Shown here: positions 10,868 to 20,710 of the stretch, in pieces
Position numbering within the stretch: the first letter of the stretch is position 1
Layout: the number at the start of each line of letters is the position of its first letter
Origin: Deinandra increscens subsp. villosa
Taxonomy: Eukaryota; Streptophyta; Magnoliopsida; Asterales; Asteraceae
Length of the DNA: 64,000 nt
Assembly: GCA_039602395.1 (NCBI GenBank)
Contig: JBCNJP010000013.1
Location: forward strand, 22,581,254-22,645,253
Reading direction: 5' to 3'
Program-made: the position numbers and the translations under genes
Notes under the pieces: model-generated
Databases searched by the model: none
Told to the model about the DNA's origin: nothing
What the model saw: the letters and a program-made list of their open reading frames with translations, nothing else

Positions 10868-11860
10868 CCCTCTCTTTCAGACTTGGATTCCTTGGCATGT
10901 CTTTTAGCTGCAGAGTAGGAGGTACCACAAATATCAGAACCACCAGAGATGAAATGGATTACTTTTGCATCTGGGGGTGGTGAGGACGCTCTCCCAAGAT
11001 AGTCATCGACGTGCCCAGAATCCTGGGACCTTGCACCATTGTCCCTGGATTTTAGGTTCTGCTCCCTGGATTTATCATTCTTCTTTCCCAGGAGTTCTTT
11101 CAAGTAACCCTTGCTGAGTAGATAGCTAATTTCTCTCCTTAGGGCCATGCAATCCTCGGTCTGGTGACCAAAGTCTTCATGGTAGGCACATCATTTGGAC
11201 TTGTCCTTCCATGTAGAAGGTCTATCATTCTTCTTGGGCCACCTTGCTTTGTCTCCAAGATCCTGCATAGCAAACACAACACCAGAAATATCAGTAGTAA
11301 AGCAATAATCTTTAAGGGAAGGATATTCTTCTTCCTCTTCATCCTGGTCCACACTATTCACTCGACGTTCATCGGGCCTTGCGTATGGCTTAGAACATTG
11401 TGACCTAGGATGTGAGGACTCTAATTTCCTGTTGGAGCTGTTAAACCCCGGGAGGATTCACCCTTCCCTAGGATTTGCATGTCCTCCTCTATCCTGATGA
11501 AGCGTAGAGCCCTATGATGAACTTCGTCCATCTTGTGGTACGGGTTCATGACCAGGTCTTCATAGAATGGTGAATCTTTGCTAAGTCCCGTCTTGAAAGC
11601 ATGGGCTACAGTCGCCATGTCCATGTTTGGGATTTCCAAGGCTTCTCTGCTAAACCTGCTGACGTAATTCCTTAGGGTTTCACCTGCATTCTGGGTTACC
11701 CTATACAAATCACTTGTTAGTTTTTCAAAGCTACGGCCGTAAGAGAACTGGTTGTTAAATAAATTAATTAAGTGTGAAAATGAAGTAATAGAGTAAGGAG
11801 GAACATTCAGGAGCCATTTCAAGGCTGTCCCTGTTAGGGTGGACCCGAATCCTTTATTTC
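10868..11860 (-). pseudogene. E1 gag, 5'-truncated (Retrotrans_gag domain and zinc knuckle-like C-terminus)
   Basis: The upstream part (11860-11421) matches the Ty3/gypsy Gag core: KWLLNVPPYSITSF, then LINLFNNQFSYGR, then ETLRNYVSRFSREALEI. The downstream part carries the Tat-type CAYHEDFGHQTEDC zinc-finger-like motif followed by ALRREISYLLSKGYLKEL. One frameshift lies near 11420-11430 and a TGA at 11191-11193 replaces the Trp normally before CAYH. The N-terminus is lost at about 11860 and the C-terminus runs into the gap. It would form the virus-like particle shell if intact. Confidence 0.8.
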
Positions 11861-12205
11861 ATTTCCTAATCCTTCTCAAACACACAAACAAAAGATTGAA
11901 CATTATAAAGCATAATTTATAGAGGAGGGGTCAAGTATTTCCACCTTTTCTATTCTTCCCCTTGCATTTTTATTTTTTAATAATAAATTTTTATAAACAT
12001 AATGATACATAACTAAACATCAAGTAACTAAACAAATCGGGCCAAGCTAACTTTCAAAGTTCATTCCTTTGAAAGGTTTTTTTTAGAAACGGGTTTTGTT
12101 TGAAGCAATGACCTATCTTATGTAAACAATTAAGAAACAACCAATTCAACCAGAGTTACCTTTTTTGTTGATTTACCAGATTTACCTCTCATGAGGAGAA
12201 CATAC
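11861..12205. other. Unassigned AT-rich spacer
   Basis: About 345 bp between truncated E1 gag and the left LTR of E2. No ORF or repeat is recognised. There is no primer-binding site next to 12206, so the LTR on the right is not the 5' LTR of E1. Confidence 0.4.
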
Positions 12206-12993
12206 TATTTTGGTCAAAAATTATGAAGCTAAATTAAGTAACCAAATTCATTTTGTGAGGTATGGTGCCCTGGATGTAGGATATTAAAAATCAGATTAAT
12301 TTGTTGAAATTCAAGGTTTAGTTTAGATGAGTGGAAACACAAGTGAACACTTCCCTGGATGCAACTAAGAACAACGAGATTTAAAAAGGGAGAAAAGCCC
12401 TTAATCCTTGAATGTCTTTAAGAATTTCCGGCATAAAAAACCCCTTCGGCAACGATAAAACACGTTGCCTATTTATTGATAAGTAGAAAAATCCGAGTAC
12501 AATTGCTTGCGGCTTGATTGCTATGTGGTAGTGTGAATACAGGTGATCGAGAGAGTGGAAAATGAAACCAATGTCGCGTATAAATACATAGATAAGCCTA
12601 ACTAACATCCTGAGATTCCTGGGATCTTCTAATAATCACCTTCGGCCGTTATTTGACCGAGTTTAACGGCGGGTCTTCTTTTCCACACGTGCTTCTGACC
12701 TTGACCAGGTCTATATGACCGTTATCTTCCCTTCTGTTCCTGGATTAGACACACGGAATCAAAGAGAAAGATTAGTAAAGGTTTCCTAGCATGCAGGGTA
12801 CCCGTTCATGCTGGGATTAAATAGATAAACAGATCTAGAGTGCATTACATCCTGGGATAACAATTAAATAAATAATAAGCATACATCCTGGGTTAAGTTA
12901 CCGAAAACGCGTTCCCTTTATGTTCGACATCCAGGGGTCTTAACCTGTCGGATATCATTAGTAAGAGTTTGAGCGAAAATTCAGGGTATAACA
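12206..12993 (-). repeat. Left (3'-side) LTR of E2, Tat type
   Basis: On the minus strand it starts TGTTATACCCTGAATTTTCG just after a tract reading TTTTGGGGGCAAT and ends CCAAAATA, a decayed form of the CCAAAACA end of the LTR at 24767. Shared internal blocks include 'aaagccctta...' (about 12393) and 'ataaaaa(a)cccc' (about 12434). Length 788 bp. Confidence 0.7.
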
Positions 12994-13280
12994 ATTGCCC
13001 CCAAAATTCGCAGCTTGTTGATAAGATTTACATATGTGAATTTTTTGAATCGAGATGAATCATCATCTTCGGTTTAATCTCGTCCGCTTAATTTGATTTT
13101 TCCATTTCAACCTGGTCCCTTGATGTCTTCTCACCTCTGTAACTTCTATCGCCCATAGATACCCAATTACTCGAGTGTTTTACCTCACCCAAGTCGAGAA
13201 TAGCGAGCTCTGATCGCCTGTTTTCCCCATTCCGGCCAGGTAATCTTCTCCTCTTCGATCTTTCTTTTCTTTTTTTAACC
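12994..13280 (+). other. Polypurine tract and leader of the E2 antisense ORF
   Basis: It begins ATTGCCCCCAAAATTCG, a polypurine tract when read on the minus strand. It is strongly similar to 25626-25922 of E3. A pyrimidine-rich stretch before the ATG at 13281 resembles a plant 5' UTR. Confidence 0.5.
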
Positions 13281-14850
13281 ATGACAAAGCGTGGAAATCG
13301 TCGGGAGCCCACTGTTTCTCTCGCCGGGGTGGAGGACTTTCTCGATCAAAGGTTCCTCCTACATCCCGAGAAAGAAAGATGCACCTTCACCAACGATGAA
13401 ATTGCATTGGTGAAGAACTCCGGTCTTCTACCTCCTTCCGTAGTCATTAGGGCTTTCGACCCTAGGTTAAGATCAGAATTCGTCTCTCCAACCTGGGTCT
13501 GCTTTCCGTTCACCCCCTTTAGCATGGGTTTATCCTTCCCTTTTTCCGGTCTCATCGCTGAGTTCTTTAAGGCCACAGGCCTTTCTTATGACCAGACCCT
13601 TCCTGTTGTATGGCGCATCCTGGGAACCCTAGATCGCCTGAACAATTCCTTTGAACACCTGGTCGGCCTGCCGGATATAGCCATTGCCTATGAGCTGAAA
13701 TCGCATGGTTCCAGCCGTTTCTTGTTCAAAGCCCTGTCTAAAGACATGCAACTCGTTCCTAACGCTACCCGACACGATGAATGGAAGGGTAAATTCTTTT
13801 TTTGGCAAGCGTTCCAGCATTCCCGGTGGTTTCCAGCTTCCACAAACCTGGATTGTAGAGGGTAGGCATACCTGCACTAGATGTTAGGATTTTATTTAAT
13901 ATCATATAATCTGACCTTGAATGTCATTCTTTGCAGCCAAGAGTTTGAGGGAAATCAATCCCGAGGAAGAAGAGACTGAGAGCAATTTGCAGAAATTCCT
14001 GGGTATTCCAGAGTTCGAGTGCGCATTCCAGGGTCAGGTTTCTTTTTGCAGCTTCCCCCGCTTATGATATTGACGACCTCGAAGCCGCCCTCTCCTACAA
14101 GCTAGCCGACGACCAGGACCTTGTAATACTGAGCACCGTCAAGGCCGAGCCCACTCCAGCATCCAAGGCTACCACATCCAGGGCAACAGGTATGAAGAGG
14201 AAGACCCGAGGATCCAGCACCGCTACTGTCCAACACCCCGTGGCTGAAATGACTCCCTAGGAACTTGTGCAACATGCTGAGGTTGTCGCCCATCAGGTAC
14301 CCCTAGTTGTTTCCGCTTTTCTTGTATTTCATAGTCTATTACGGTATTAATTTTTATTCTGCATTTACCCTTTCGCAGGCCAAGTGCCGTCTTTTGGACC
14401 TGCTCGAGGCCGCCAAGAGGCGCGCCGCTGAATCCGACACCCTGAAATCCAGGGTCGCCCAGGCTAACAAAGAAACATCCACGGCCAAGGCCCAGCATGA
14501 CAAGGTTTAGAAGCTGCTGCTCGAGAAAGAGAAGAAGGAAGTGGAGACTCGGGAACATCATGAGATGACCCTGAAGGAGTATGTGGAGACGTCAAGGAAC
14601 TCGGCCATGATCTCGGTGTTGCAGACCAAACTGACGATGATCAAAGAATCCAAGGATGAGGGTCAATCCTGCACCAACTGGACTGTGCCTTTATGGCTCA
14701 AACAGTTACGTGCCATTGGTGGTTCAGTCCCCCAAGGGTACGAGACTACTGAGACCCAGGTGTTGAGATGACCCTGCTTGCTGGCGCATCCGTATCTAGG
14801 ACTGGAGGAGGACAGCCGATGGCCGAGGATGCTGGGGACGAGAAGGGTGC
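13281..14850 (+). pseudogene. E2 antisense ORF, exons 1-3 and start of exon 4
   Basis: Exon 1 (13281-13861) starts MTKRGNRR and parallels the E3 product: FLDQRF, FPFTPFSMGLSFPF, AEFFKATGLSYDQTLP, RILGTLDRLN and YELKSHGSSRFL. A homopolymer slip of T residues near 13795-13801 shifts the frame. A GTAGGC donor at 13862 and CAG acceptor near 13936 bound intron 1. Later exon pieces (about 13937-14036 and 14060-14296) carry a basic KRKTR patch and an in-frame TAG near 14260. The coiled-coil exon starts near 14379 (KCRLLDLLEAAKRRAAESD) and is cut at 14850 by element A. Role unknown; PF04195-like family. Confidence 0.65.
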
Positions 14851-15198
14851 TGAAAATGCGTGAGCATCGGATCGTCTACTTGATCTAGCTAATCGGATAT
14901 TGAAACGTAATTAACCGATTGTTTTATTGATCAAACGAGAACAATTACAATCAGTAAACACTCAGAATCAGACTCAGAGAAACACACTCAGAAACACACA
15001 CTTAAGAGATCTCGCACGCTCAGGACCACCAAACACAAAGACCAAACAACTATTTATACCCGACTGGCCGAACTCCCTCCGAACCCCAGGTTCGGCCGGT
15101 CCGAACTTCAGGTTCGGACCAGGTTCGGCCAACCCTAAAATGGCTTGAACTTGGTCTTCATTTGATACTTCACACGACGCACATTTCATGTATCAACA
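14851..15198 (-). repeat. 3' LTR of A
   Basis: 348 bp, identical to 20711-21058. It contains, in sense orientation, a TATAAATA box (complement of 15051-15058) and paired CCGAAC/GTTCGG palindromes at about 15068-15128. Confidence 0.95.
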
Positions 15199-15270
15199 AA
15201 CTTCCCCTCGTCGTGTGCAGTATCGCACATTTCATGTATCAACAAACTCCCCCTCGTCGTGTGCAGTATC
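15179..15270 (-). repeat. 46-bp tandem duplication of U3 start and polypurine tract in A
   Basis: The segment 15179-15224 is repeated at 15225-15270 with one or two changes. Each copy holds the last bases of the LTR (as read on plus, ending TATCAACA) plus the adjacent CCCCTCGTCGTGTGCAG, the complement of a polypurine tract. Only the copy ending at 15198 became the LTR edge. Confidence 0.8.
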
Positions 15271-16943
15271 CTCCTCTAATTTCTTTAACATCATCAAAAT
15301 TGTATCTTCAATCAAGCTCCCCCTCAAGTTAAGATCTCGTTCGTCCAATGAAATGAATCTTTGAACAAACTCCTCCTCAACTCGATCGTAGCTCAATCTT
15401 GAATACTTGATGACATTCTGTAAATCTCTGGTCTTTATCAACAAGCTTCAGAAGACTTGAAGTTGTGATCACTTGCACTACAGCATCCTGCATCAAACTT
15501 AAATAATCTTGGCGCAAAACCTCTCTTTGAGACTCCAAGATATGATTTTGAAACAAATGATTTGAATCACATGTTGATCAGATCGAAAATAAAGCAGAAA
15601 CAAAATCTTTTTGGCTTTTTGAAAGTTTATATTAAAACACACCAAAAATCTTTTTGTACTTTTCTTGATATGAAATGAAATTGCAATACAGAATCAGACA
15701 CTATTTTTGGTATGAGAAAGATCACTATACGGGATCATATTGATCATAACGCACTGAACTACACTTCAATTTCAATTAATTGAAACACACAAGTCATGCC
15801 GATTGCTGGTATAATTTGTCCATCTTAAGCTCAGACAGAATCATACTCATAACATCTGGATATGTTAAAGGTATTGATTAGATTTGCATTGACCAGTGTA
15901 CCCCACACTATCAGACATATTCAGACATTTTCTGTTTTTCTTTCTTTTCCTTTTGTGTGATAGCATTTGTGAAATTTCACAACGCATAACATTTTTCATG
16001 ATACAGTCAACTGTGTTCCATGCAAAAAGAAATAAGAACGTTAAATCGTCTACCTTAAGGCCGATCTTTCGATACGCAGATAAGGCCTCGGATTTAACAA
16101 AATAAAGAAAATAAAACAAGTTGAAGTTGTATAACTCAACAACAATCAGGTCGGTACTCCCGTACACGCAGAGAAAGTCCGATGAGTTATACGAAACACC
16201 AAAGAAAATAAAGCAGAACGTCAAACGAACAACAATCAGGTCGGTCTTTCGACACGCAGAGAAAGTCCGATCGTTTGACAAAATAAAGAAAATCAAACAA
16301 GTTTAAATCTTTGCAAAATGAAAACATGTATACACAGTGACTTCTCATTTCGAATTTCACACTTATTTTTCTTTTTGTGTCATGAAATACGCATCAAGAT
16401 GTTATCCACATGGTCAAGCATTAGTATTTAGTGTATATCACATCTGAATACTTTCTGATTTGTCGAGCCTACCAAGCACATCAAACAATGATCTTATGGC
16501 CCTTTCATCTACTCTATCCATGAGTCAGATACGTATGCCAATGTACCATCATTTCCCAATGATCAATTTCTCACAATTTTTATATTATGCATGTATTCAC
16601 TTTCCTTCCTTATATATTTTGCATGTATTCACCTTCTCCCCATACCATGCATTTTCTCAATTACTCCCCCTTACTTACAATTCTCCCCCTTAAAATGAAA
16701 ACTCTATTTTTGGATTTTCATTTTACACAAAAACAAGACTCTATTTTTGGCTTTTTGGAGAAAAACTTGTAAACAAACAAAAATGATCAATCAACACGGA
16801 TATGTTGCAGATTTTAGAATTCAGAAAATTTGCATATGAGAAAAATTTGTCATTAAATTTAAATTAAGCAGAATACTCCTCCATCAACAACTTGTCAATC
16901 GTCGATAGGTCTTCTAGAAGTACCTGCACACTGGTCAAACTGA
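15199..16943 (-). other. 3' noncoding region of A
   Basis: About 1.75 kb between the ORF2 stop and the 3' LTR, without coding capacity on the sense strand. It contains the three-hairpin array at 16040-16279 and a block at about 15710-15870 that is clearly conserved in C at about 55450-55630, including TATAATTTGTCCATCTTAA. Conservation of noncoding sequence between diverged copies suggests function. Confidence 0.7.
16040..16279 (-). ncRNA. Tandem three-hairpin RNA element of A
   Basis: Three units, each with a perfect outer stem. Unit 1 pairs 16220-16228 with 16271-16279 (GTCAAACGA/TCGTTTGAC). Unit 2 pairs 16129-16137 with 16184-16192 (GTATAACTC/GAGTTATAC). Unit 3 pairs 16040-16047 with 16091-16098 (GTTAAATC/GATTTAAC). 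Unit 1 also has an inner stem, CGGTCTTTC with GAAAGTCCG, around a 10-base loop. A linker (AACAACAATCAGG on plus) is shared by units 1 and 2. The array lies about 660 bases after the ORF2 stop. It is probably a structured part of the genomic RNA rather than a separate gene. Confidence 0.75.
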
Positions 16944-18716
16944 TTAGGTCACAAATGACCCGAAGCGAATCGCTTCTGGTCGACCAGTATCCTGATTTTG
17001 CTTTGAAACCACCTTAGGTTTCCATTCTTGGTGTTTTGGTAAATCAGTTTTTGACGAAGTAGTCACATGTGACTGTGATGATGAACCTACATGTTGATCC
17101 TTTGAAAACTTTGGAACAAAACGTTTTTGTTTATGAAAAAATGTAGGCTCAACCTCATCAAAAACTCTGCCTTGTTCATTGAAGAACTTAGGTTGGACAG
17201 GTTTACCAAAAACTGGTTTCTTGTGAAACCTTGAATTTGATTCAACAGGAAGTGGACAATCTTTTGCCATGTGCCCTCTTTGACGGCAAACATAACATAA
17301 ACGTGTGGATTTGTCCCACTTTTGATGTACCTGTGACGAACACACATGAATATCTCTAACATGATCAGAAAGAGAATCATATACCTGATGACGATGATCA
17401 TGCACCCATTTAGAAGTTGGGCTACGAGATTGAGAACTTGCAGATGAAATATCAGCTTTCACAAAAACTTCTGAAATCTTCCGAGCATCAACGCAATGAA
17501 GAGGAAATTCTTTGTCAGAAAACAATTGATCAGAACCCTTGAGTTTATAAAACCGCTCGGGTTGAACCTTGTCTGCTTTAAAGACATTCTTCTTTACTTG
17601 CTTCATTTTAAGTTTCTTCAAACTCTGTGCTTCAGATGCTGGAACCTTCTCAACTCGAACCTTCTGTTCATGAAATCCCAGACCAACTTGTTTACCAGAT
17701 ATCTTCTCCTCAGAATTTGAACTCTGATGTCCATTCTTAGCCAATCTTGTGAATTCAGCTTTCATATCAGTGATTTTCTTCTGATCATAGAAAATAGTCT
17801 CATCAATTTCAGGTTGAGACTGAATCTTGTCACTGGATGTAGCCGACTTCTCATTATCAGCAGAAGATGAACCAGAAACAAATTTTGGTGCTGGAGGAAT
17901 CTCAGATTTCAAACCCTTTTTCTTGTTCTTCTTGTTTTTCGTCTTCTTTACAACTTTTGCTTCTTCAGAAGTAGCAGATGAAGTCTTTGAATAGTCAACA
18001 TCCTCAATATGTTCCTTCACTTCTTTGAAAGCTTCCTTAATATGAGCAGGAGGTGATGCAGTTTTATCAAACATTCTTTCAAAATTTTCATCATTTGCTA
18101 AGAAGCTTGTGAAAACTTGAGAATTTGAAACATTGTTGAGAAGTCTTTTAGCATCAAGAACTTGAATTTTGAGATCAGAAATTTGCTGTTGAGCTTCTGC
18201 AAATTCCTTTTCTTTAGCAATCAAACGCTTGGCAACTTTGTGAGTTTCAAATTTTTGTAAGCGAAGATTATCAAGTCCTTCATGTAACTCCTTCGTTAAT
18301 TTAGCTTCATTTCTCTTTTGAATTTCCAGATTGGCAGTTTGCACCTTATTAACCCTAACCAACTCTCGCTTCTCATCTAACATCTTTTCCATATCAACTT
18401 GATATACTTTAATCTTAGTATCAGATTCTTCAACACTTTTGGTAAGCATATCAAGCTTGGCCTTGGATTTGTCAAACAAATTCTGGAAATCATTTGCTGC
18501 ATCTTCTGCCTCTTCCTTCCATTTCTTCACTTCTTGCATCAATTCATCCTTTTCTTCACAAATTTCAGCTTTTGAAGTTTCAACACTTTTCTTATCTTGC
18601 TTCAAAACATCTATAACTTCATTCAACATTTTGATTTCAGTAACCAAACCCTCATTCTTCAAAACCAACTCTGTTTCATGTTCTTTAGAAATTTTCAATT
18701 CTGAATTAATCACATC
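16944..18716 (-). CDS. A ORF2: Gag C-terminal part with coiled coil and second zinc knuckle
   Basis: 589 residues follow ORF1 directly in the +1 frame. Residues 1-200 are a Lys/Glu-rich coiled coil. Residues 257-268 are a highly basic KK-repeat stretch. A CCHC zinc knuckle lies at C473, C476, H481, C486 (CYVCRQRGHMAKDC). The tail has EWKPKVV and DTGRP, a pair also kept in B. The frame has no ATG at its 5' end and is open into ORF1, so it may be made by a +1 shift at the ORF1 stop, or a single-base change may have split one ORF. Predicted role: assembly and RNA binding of the particle. No protease motif is present. Confidence 0.75.
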   Translation of the reverse strand, partial: DVINSELKISKEHETELVLKNEGLVTEIKMLNEVIDVLKQDKKSVETSKAEICEEKDELMQEVKKWKEEAEDAANDFQNLFDKSKAKLDMLTKSVEESDTKIKVYQVDMEKMLDEKRELVRVNKVQTANLEIQKRNEAKLTKELHEGLDNLRLQKFETHKVAKRLIAKEKEFAEAQQQISDLKIQVLDAKRLLNNVSNSQVFTSFLANDENFERMFDKTASPPAHIKEAFKEVKEHIEDVDYSKTSSATSEEAKVVKKTKNKKNKKKGLKSEIPPAPKFVSGSSSADNEKSATSSDKIQSQPEIDETIFYDQKKITDMKAEFTRLAKNGHQSSNSEEKISGKQVGLGFHEQKVRVEKVPASEAQSLKKLKMKQVKKNVFKADKVQPERFYKLKGSDQLFSDKEFPLHCVDARKISEVFVKADISSASSQSRSPTSKWVHDHRHQVYDSLSDHVRDIHVCSSQVHQKWDKSTRLCYVCRQRGHMAKDCPLPVESNSRFHKKPVFGKPVQPKFFNEQGRVFDEVEPTFFHKQKRFVPKFSKDQHVGSSSQSHVTTSSKTDLPKHQEWKPKVVSKQNQDTGRPEAIRFGSFVT

Positions 18717-20202
18717 AAATGCTCTCAGACAATTGTTGAACCTTCTTCATCAACAAAGCATTTTCCTTCATCAGACTTTCCAAGTTTTCAGCAGATTCAT
18801 AAGAACTTGGAATTGAACTAGTATCAGAACTAGTATCCGAACAATAATCTTCTTGTAAATCATGAGTAACTATTAAGGCTGATGAATCATATCCAAAATG
18901 TTTACCCCAATCAATAGCACCATCTTTTTGAACCGTCAAAGCTGTTGTCTTGCCTGTGTTACTTGTAGATGGTTGAGTAAAACCAGGTTTGGATGATTGT
19001 GAAGTAGCAGATTTCTGTTGACATTCTTTGGCAAAATGTCCAAGTTGTTGACAGTTATAACACTTTAACTTTGACTTGTCGAAACCCAACTTGTCACCAG
19101 AAATACGTCTTCCATGTTTCTTGAAAAACCTCTTTGACCGTTGACATAACATAGCATATTGCCACGAAACATCCAATTCAGTCAATTGATCATCATCAAG
19201 TTCATCAAGATCCTCACTAGTTAACTTTGCATCAGCAACATTTTTGAGAATCAAACCAAAAGATGATGAAATCAATGCAGAAATCATTTTGGCACAATCC
19301 TCCGTTGATTCAGCCGAAAAAGCACTTTGAGTTGAAATATTCGGAATTGTGAAATGGCAACCTCTTGAAGAATTATTATCAGAATTTCCTGAAGCTCCAG
19401 CTAGAAAAGCTACACTTGGTGCAGAATTCAAATTTGGTTTAGCTTTAGCATTTATGCTTGCTGAATTTTCACCATGATACAACTCAGGATGTTGCAAGGT
19501 AGCAGTTGATTTCTTTGAATTTAACATTTCCATTTCACGAGCATGAAGCTTTCCAGTAAGCTCATGAAATGTCAACGTTGAGTATTCTTTATCATGAGTG
19601 ATAAGCAAAACATAATTTTCCCATTTGTCTGGTAATGCTTCCATAATCTTTTCCTTTAACTCTTCATCAGTTTTCTCAATTCCCACAATCTTCAATTCAC
19701 TAATTAGATGAGATAACCTTGAGACAAGAGCTGTTATATTTTCATTCTCATAATGCTGGAAATTATCAAATTCTTTACTCAAAACCTTCTTCCGACTTTT
19801 CTTATACTGATCATTTCCTTCACACCTTGCTGATAAAGCATCCCATAACTGCTTTGACTTCTTACACGTGCTGAATTGATGTAACAGTTCAGTAGGTAAA
19901 GCCATGGTAAGATAACCATAAGCTTTTTGTTCAAGTTCATAACTTTTTCTTTCAGCAGCATCAAAATCTTCAATTTCCTTAGACTCTCCATCTTCTTTTG
20001 GTTTTTCATACAATTTTCTAATTGGAATCCATAAGTCAATATTATTTGTGCTGATATACGCTGAAAATCGTTTCTTCCAATTCTGATAATCTTCTAATTT
20101 CAACAATTTGGGAACTTTCTGACTTGTTCCGATTTCATTGTCATAATTCATCATGGTCTGCATAGCACTTTGCATTGAGGCAAAAGCTTGAAATTCCGAC
20201 AT
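18715..20202 (-). CDS. A ORF1: Gag with UBN2-like domain and CCHC zinc knuckle
   Basis: Start chosen at the ATG at 20202 (MSEFQAFASMQ), giving 495 residues; the upstream open stretch runs through the leader repeats. Residues 30-250 resemble the copia Gag (UBN2) family: KLEDYQNWKKRFSAYI, IDLWIPI, then SKQLWDALSARCEG and LVSRLSHLISELK. The zinc knuckle is C381, C384, H389, C394 (CYNCQQLGHFAKEC). It ends with TGA at 18717-18715, overlapping ORF2. Such proteins package element RNA in cytoplasmic particles. It is undamaged, unlike nearly all other ORFs in the window. Confidence 0.85.
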   Translation of the reverse strand: MSEFQAFASMQSAMQTMMNYDNEIGTSQKVPKLLKLEDYQNWKKRFSAYISTNNIDLWIPIRKLYEKPKEDGESKEIEDFDAAERKSYELEQKAYGYLTMALPTELLHQFSTCKKSKQLWDALSARCEGNDQYKKSRKKVLSKEFDNFQHYENENITALVSRLSHLISELKIVGIEKTDEELKEKIMEALPDKWENYVLLITHDKEYSTLTFHELTGKLHAREMEMLNSKKSTATLQHPELYHGENSASINAKAKPNLNSAPSVAFLAGASGNSDNNSSRGCHFTIPNISTQSAFSAESTEDCAKMISALISSSFGLILKNVADAKLTSEDLDELDDDQLTELDVSWQYAMLCQRSKRFFKKHGRRISGDKLGFDKSKLKCYNCQQLGHFAKECQQKSATSQSSKPGFTQPSTSNTGKTTALTVQKDGAIDWGKHFGYDSSALIVTHDLQEDYCSDTSSDTSSIPSSYESAENLESLMKENALLMKKVQQLSESI

Positions 20203-20225
20203 CGTTGAAAATTTGAAAAATAATT

Positions 20226-20490
20226 CTGATCTGACCGAACTTGCTCCGAACCTATTGTACCCTCCGAGCTTCCTCCGAACTAGTCCGAACTTCACCGAAC
20301 ACCTCCGATCTCTCACCGAACCTCAAACTAACTCCGAACTTCAATAAAAACTCCGAACCTAGACCGATCTACCACCGAACTCTCTCCGAACACTTCCGAA
20401 CTCTCACCGAACTCCTCCGAGTCACCTCCGAACCTCAAGTTCGGAGCGGTTACTCCGAGCTTGCCCAGTAACCTCCGAACCTCGAAGTCA
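20226..20490 (-). repeat. Leader repeat of A: about 14 copies of GTTCGG (sense)
   Basis: On the plus strand CCGAAC occurs 14 times in about 265 bp, at irregular spacing of roughly 8-30 bases, nearly all in one orientation, with related CCGAGC, CCGATC and CCGAGT variants. It sits between the primer-binding site and the gag start, where packaging or dimerisation signals of retroelements usually lie. The same motif forms palindromes inside the LTR. Confidence 0.85.
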
Positions 20491-20696
20491 TTTTTCGAAA
20501 ACTCGATAAAACGGACTGATTTTGACGAAACTCGATATGGTGGATCAGGAAATTCGATAGAAAACGGTTTAGGAACAGTTTTTGCACAAAACACACGTCA
20601 GAAATGATCGAAAACACGTAACGAAACACGAGAAAACTTCAAAAACGTTCAATTATCCGAGAATAGCAACCACAGATCAGTAGAGTGAACCAGAAA

Positions 20697-20708
20697 GCTC
20701 TGATACCA
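20697..20708 (-). promoter_or_regulatory. Primer-binding site of A
   Basis: The minus-strand sequence TGGTATCAGAGC matches the 3' end complement of plant initiator methionine tRNA, the usual primer of copia-type elements. Two bases separate it from the LTR end at 20711. It fixes the orientation of the element as minus. Confidence 0.92.
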
Positions 20709-20710
20709 CT

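Larger units (their letters stand above)
1324..11860 (-). mobile_element. E1: degenerate Tat-lineage Ty3/gypsy element
   Basis: Element sense is minus. From right to left it shows gag (11860-10868), an assembly gap, RNase H and integrase (10290-8452), a noncoding spacer, an antisense ORF on the plus strand (2059-7155), a purine-rich tract and a 3' LTR remnant. An antisense ORF between pol and the 3' LTR is known for Tat-lineage elements. The 5' LTR and the start of gag are missing; homology stops at about 11860. A copia fragment (2745-6105) interrupts the antisense ORF. Stops and frameshifts throughout make it non-functional. Confidence 0.7.

Noticed and set aside
10315..11148. Long minus-strand ORF across the N-run
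   Set aside because: Most of it is N; the real coding part is the E1 gag C-terminus at 10868-11148.
12206..12993. 5' LTR of E1
   Set aside because: No primer-binding site on its left, and the sequence matches the E2/E3 LTRs, not the E1 remnant at 1324-1570.
16040..16279. CRISPR array or tRNA cluster
   Set aside because: Three units with dissimilar self-complementary stems in a plant retroelement; no cloverleaf, no identical direct repeats with unique spacers.
15865..16306. Hydrophobic small ORFs across the hairpin array
   Set aside because: They are antisense or shadow frames of a T-rich noncoding region and are not conserved in B and C.
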